This document shows, one piece after another, positions 19,338 through 21,479 of a stretch of 21,479 nucleotides of DNA (position 1 is the first letter of the stretch; the number at the start of each line of letters is the position of its first letter). The notes below the pieces were generated by a model. It had not been told where the DNA came from and made no database searches. It was given only the letters and a program-made list of their open reading frames with translations. Position numbers and translations under genes: made by a program. Source of the DNA: Albugo candida. Its lineage: Eukaryota > Oomycota > Peronosporomycetes > Albuginales > Albuginaceae. The stretch covers positions 1-21,479 of the forward strand of contig CAJNAR010000116.1 in the NCBI GenBank assembly GCA_905220665.1, read 5' to 3'.

Positions 19338-21479
19338 GTCCATTCATGAGTTTAAGCCTTATAGACACAGAACCAGAAAGGAAAGACGCTACTCCAATCT
19401 TAGAAAACTCACGTGTTCGCACAAAACTAATGAATTAAACGTGATCGATTGCGAAAGTGTGCTTTTAATTCTATGGTCGTTAATGCAGCAGAACATCCAA
19501 TTCACCAGTCGAAACTGATAACTAAACTACAAATCCGCACATTTTTAGCCTTTTTTTGTAATGTTCCTGCTGGCTACGGTATATATTGCAGTCTTTTAAT
19601 TCTGAGAAGCATACCAGTCGTATGCTCTTGTACAACTTCCTCTGATCAAAAGAAATAGTTCATTCATGAGTTTAAGCCTTATAGACACAGAACCAGAAAG
19701 GAAAGACGCTACTCCAATCTTAGAAAACTCACGTGTTCGCACAAAAATATTGAATTAAACGTGATCGATTTCGAAAGTGTGCTTTTAATGCTACGGTCGT
19801 AAATGCAGCAGAACATCCAAATCACCAGTCGAAACTGATAACTAAACTACATATCCGCACATTTTTAGCCATTTTTTTGTAATGTTCCTGCTGGCTACGG
19901 TATGTATTGCAGCCTTTTGATTCTGAGAAGCTTACCAGTCGTATCTTCTTGTACAACTTCCTGTGATCGAAAGAAATAGTTCATTCATTCTCACAAAAAT
20001 AATGAATTAAACGTGACTGATTGCAAATGTGTGCTTTTAATGCTATGGTCGTAAATGCAACAGTAAATCCAATTCACCAGTCGAAACTTGTAACTAAACT
20101 ACATATGAGCACATTTTTAGCCATTTTTTTGTAATGTTCCTGCTGGCTACGGTATGTATTGCAGTCTTTTAATTCTGAGAAGCATACCAGTCGTATGCTC
20201 TTGTACAACTTCCTGTGATCAAAAGAAATAGTTCATTCATGAGTTTTAGTCTTAAAGACACAGAACCAGAAAGAAAAGACGCTACTCCAATCTTAGAGAA
20301 CTCACGTGTTCGCACAAAACTAATGAATTAAACGTGATCGATTGCGAAAGTGTGCTTTTAATGCTATGGTTTAAATGCAGCAGAACATCCTATTCACCAG
20401 TCGAAACTGATAACTAAACTACATATCCGCACATTTTTAGCCTTTTTTTAATGTTCCTGCTGGCTACGGTATATATTGCAGTCTTTTGATTCTGAGAAGC
20501 ATACCAGTCGTATGCTCTTGTACAACTTCCTGTGATCAAAAGAAATAGTTCATTCATGAGTTTTAGTCTTAAAGACACAGAACCAGAAAGAAAAGACGCT
20601 ACTCCAATCTTAGAGAACTCACGTGTCCGCACAAAACTAATGAATTAAACGTGATCGATTGCGAAAGTGTGCTTTTAATGCTATGGTTTAAATGCAGCAG
20701 AACATCCTATTCACCAGTCGAAACTGATAACTAAACTACATATCCGCACATTTTGAGCCATTTTTTTGTAATGTTCCTGCTGGCTACGGTATGTATTGCA
20801 GCCTTTTGATTCTGAGAAGCATACCAGTCTTATGCTCTTGTACAACTTCCTGTGATCAAAAGAAATAGTTCATTCATGAGTTTTAGTCTTATAGACACAG
20901 AACCAAAACAGAAAAGAGGCTACTCCAATCTTAGAGAACTCACGTGTCCGCACAAAACTAATGAATTAAACGTGATCGATTGCGAAAGTGTGCTTTTAAT
21001 GCTATGGTTTAAATGCAGCAGAACATCCAATTCACCAGTCGAAACTGATAACTAAACTACATATCCGCACATTTTTAGCCTTTTTTTTGTAAGGTTCCTG
21101 CTGGCTACGGTATGTATTGCAGTCTTTTGATTCCGAGAAGCATACCAGTCTTATGTTCTTGTACAACTTCCTGTGATCAAAAGAAATAGTTCATTCATGA
21201 GTTTTAGTCTTATAGACACAGAACCAAAACAGAAAAGAGGCTACTCCAATCTTAGAGAACTCACGTGTCGCACAAAACTAATGAATTAAACGTGATCGAT
21301 TGCGAAAGTGTGCTTTTAATGCTATGGTTTAAATGCAGCAGAACATCCTATTCACCAGTCGAAACTGATAACTAAACTACATATCCGCACATTTTTAGCC
21401 TTTTTTTTTAATGTTCCTGCTGGCTACGGTATGTATTGCAGCCTTTTGATTCTGAGAAGCATACCAGTCGTATGCTCTT
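19338..21479 (+). repeat. HOR copy 6, partial and rearranged (monomers 63-69)
   Basis: Monomer 63 opens with a private GTCCATTCAT and joins a class 31-like 5-prime part to a class 38-like 3-prime part. Monomer 64 is class 33, 65 is a short monomer of the GCAACAGTAAATCC subtype, and 66 and 67 are chimeras like monomer 45. Monomer 68 ends with GTAAGGTTCC and GATTCCGAG, as monomer 50 does. Monomer 69 has a one-base loss (CACGTGTCGCAC) and is cut by the window end after 291 bases. Confidence 0.8.
19979..20230 (+). repeat. Short monomer 65, GCAACAGTA subtype
   Basis: Short form with GCAACAGTAAATCC, CTTGTAAC and CATATGAGCAC; it is the counterpart of monomer 49. Confidence 0.9.

Larger units (their letters stand above)
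15568..20547 (+). repeat. Sixteen-monomer super-HOR, copy B, 4,980 bases
   Basis: This is the second copy of the sixteen-monomer period and runs from monomer 51 to 66. It keeps the order of copy A except around monomers 62 and 63, where class 33-like and class 31/38 chimeric monomers stand in place of class 36 and 37/38 monomers, and at monomer 66, which differs from monomer 50. Small differences elsewhere include AAAAATAATG instead of AAAACTAATG in monomer 54. Confidence 0.75.
1..21479 (+). repeat. Satellite DNA array, ~320-base monomer, 69 head-to-tail copies
   Basis: The entire window is one tandem array. With the phase set at the motif GTTCATTCAT, monomers start at 1, 322, 642, 1049, 1370, 1690, 2011, 2333, 2584, 2905, 3229, 3549, 3871, 4123, 4447, 4768, 5020, 5340, 5660, 5981, 6301, 6622, 6942, 7263, 7515, 7835, 8156, 8477, 8798, 9050, 9371, 9692, 10011, 10330, 10582, 10901, 11222, 11543, 11864, 12185, 12503, 12824, 13076, 13395, 13714, 14032, 14353, 14673, 14994, 15246, 15568, 15887, 16208, 16527, 16848, 17169, 17488, 17809, 18061, 18380, 18699, 19017, 19338, 19658, 19979, 20231, 20548, 20868 and 21189 (monomers 1 to 69). 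The phase is arbitrary. No copy is inverted and no unique DNA lies between copies. Monomers differ by substitutions and 1- to 3-base indels, so classes can be told apart. There is no recognisable gene. A centromeric or heterochromatic role is inferred from architecture only; the family is unknown to me. Confidence 0.98.

Noticed and set aside
1..21479. CRISPR array
   Set aside because: The repeat unit is about 320 bases with no short repeat alternating with unique spacers, there are no cas genes, and monomers abut directly.
1..21479. rDNA spacer, 5S rRNA, tRNA or snRNA tandem genes
   Set aside because: No rRNA, tRNA or snRNA sequence and no A-box or B-box pair was recognised. GGTTCCTGCTGG in the GTAAGG monomers only superficially resembles a B box.
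1..21479. Transposon or LTR array, or a satellite derived from a known element
   Set aside because: No terminal inverted repeats, LTR ends, target-site duplications at monomer boundaries or coding remnants are visible; the only dyad lies inside the monomer.

Overview
The whole 21,479-base window is one tandem satellite DNA array. I see no protein gene, no RNA gene, no unique flanking sequence and no array edge. The unit is about 320 bases (usually 318 to 324). I count 69 consecutive head-to-tail monomers, all in the same orientation, the last cut by the window end. Ten monomers are a short form of about 252 bases that lacks roughly 70 bases near the chosen monomer start.

The organism is a eukaryote, because long, homogenised, mutually diverged tandem monomers with higher-order organisation are typical of centromeric, pericentromeric or other heterochromatic satellites. 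One monomer is about 36% GC by hand count. It carries 8 to 10 CpG sites where about 10 are expected, so CpG is not depleted; this fits a genome with little CpG methylation, such as many invertebrates, but is only a hint. I do not recognise the satellite family and cannot name the species.

Layout. Bases 1-2010: six monomers in a weak three-monomer period, interrupted at 931-1004 by a poly-T run containing an N. Bases 2011-6300: fourteen mosaic monomers without a clean higher-order period, three of them short. Bases 6301-21479: a clear higher-order repeat (HOR) whose basic unit is eight monomers, seven long and one short, about 2,490 bases. The copy at 9371-11863 is the reference. The copy at 6301-9370 has ten monomers, including a perfect duplication of one monomer. 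Later copies are rearranged, and 10582-15567 and 15568-20547 form a second level: a sixteen-monomer period of about 4,985 bases. Several monomers are chimeras of two classes, as expected from unequal crossover and gene conversion.

Short open frames of 65 to 73 codons recur on both strands, but they are by-products of the monomer sequence: a one-base indel between monomer classes, the 70-base deletion and other indels break them freely. Anything this DNA does is likely to act through chromatin, DNA structure, a binding protein or transcription of the repeat, not through a protein product.
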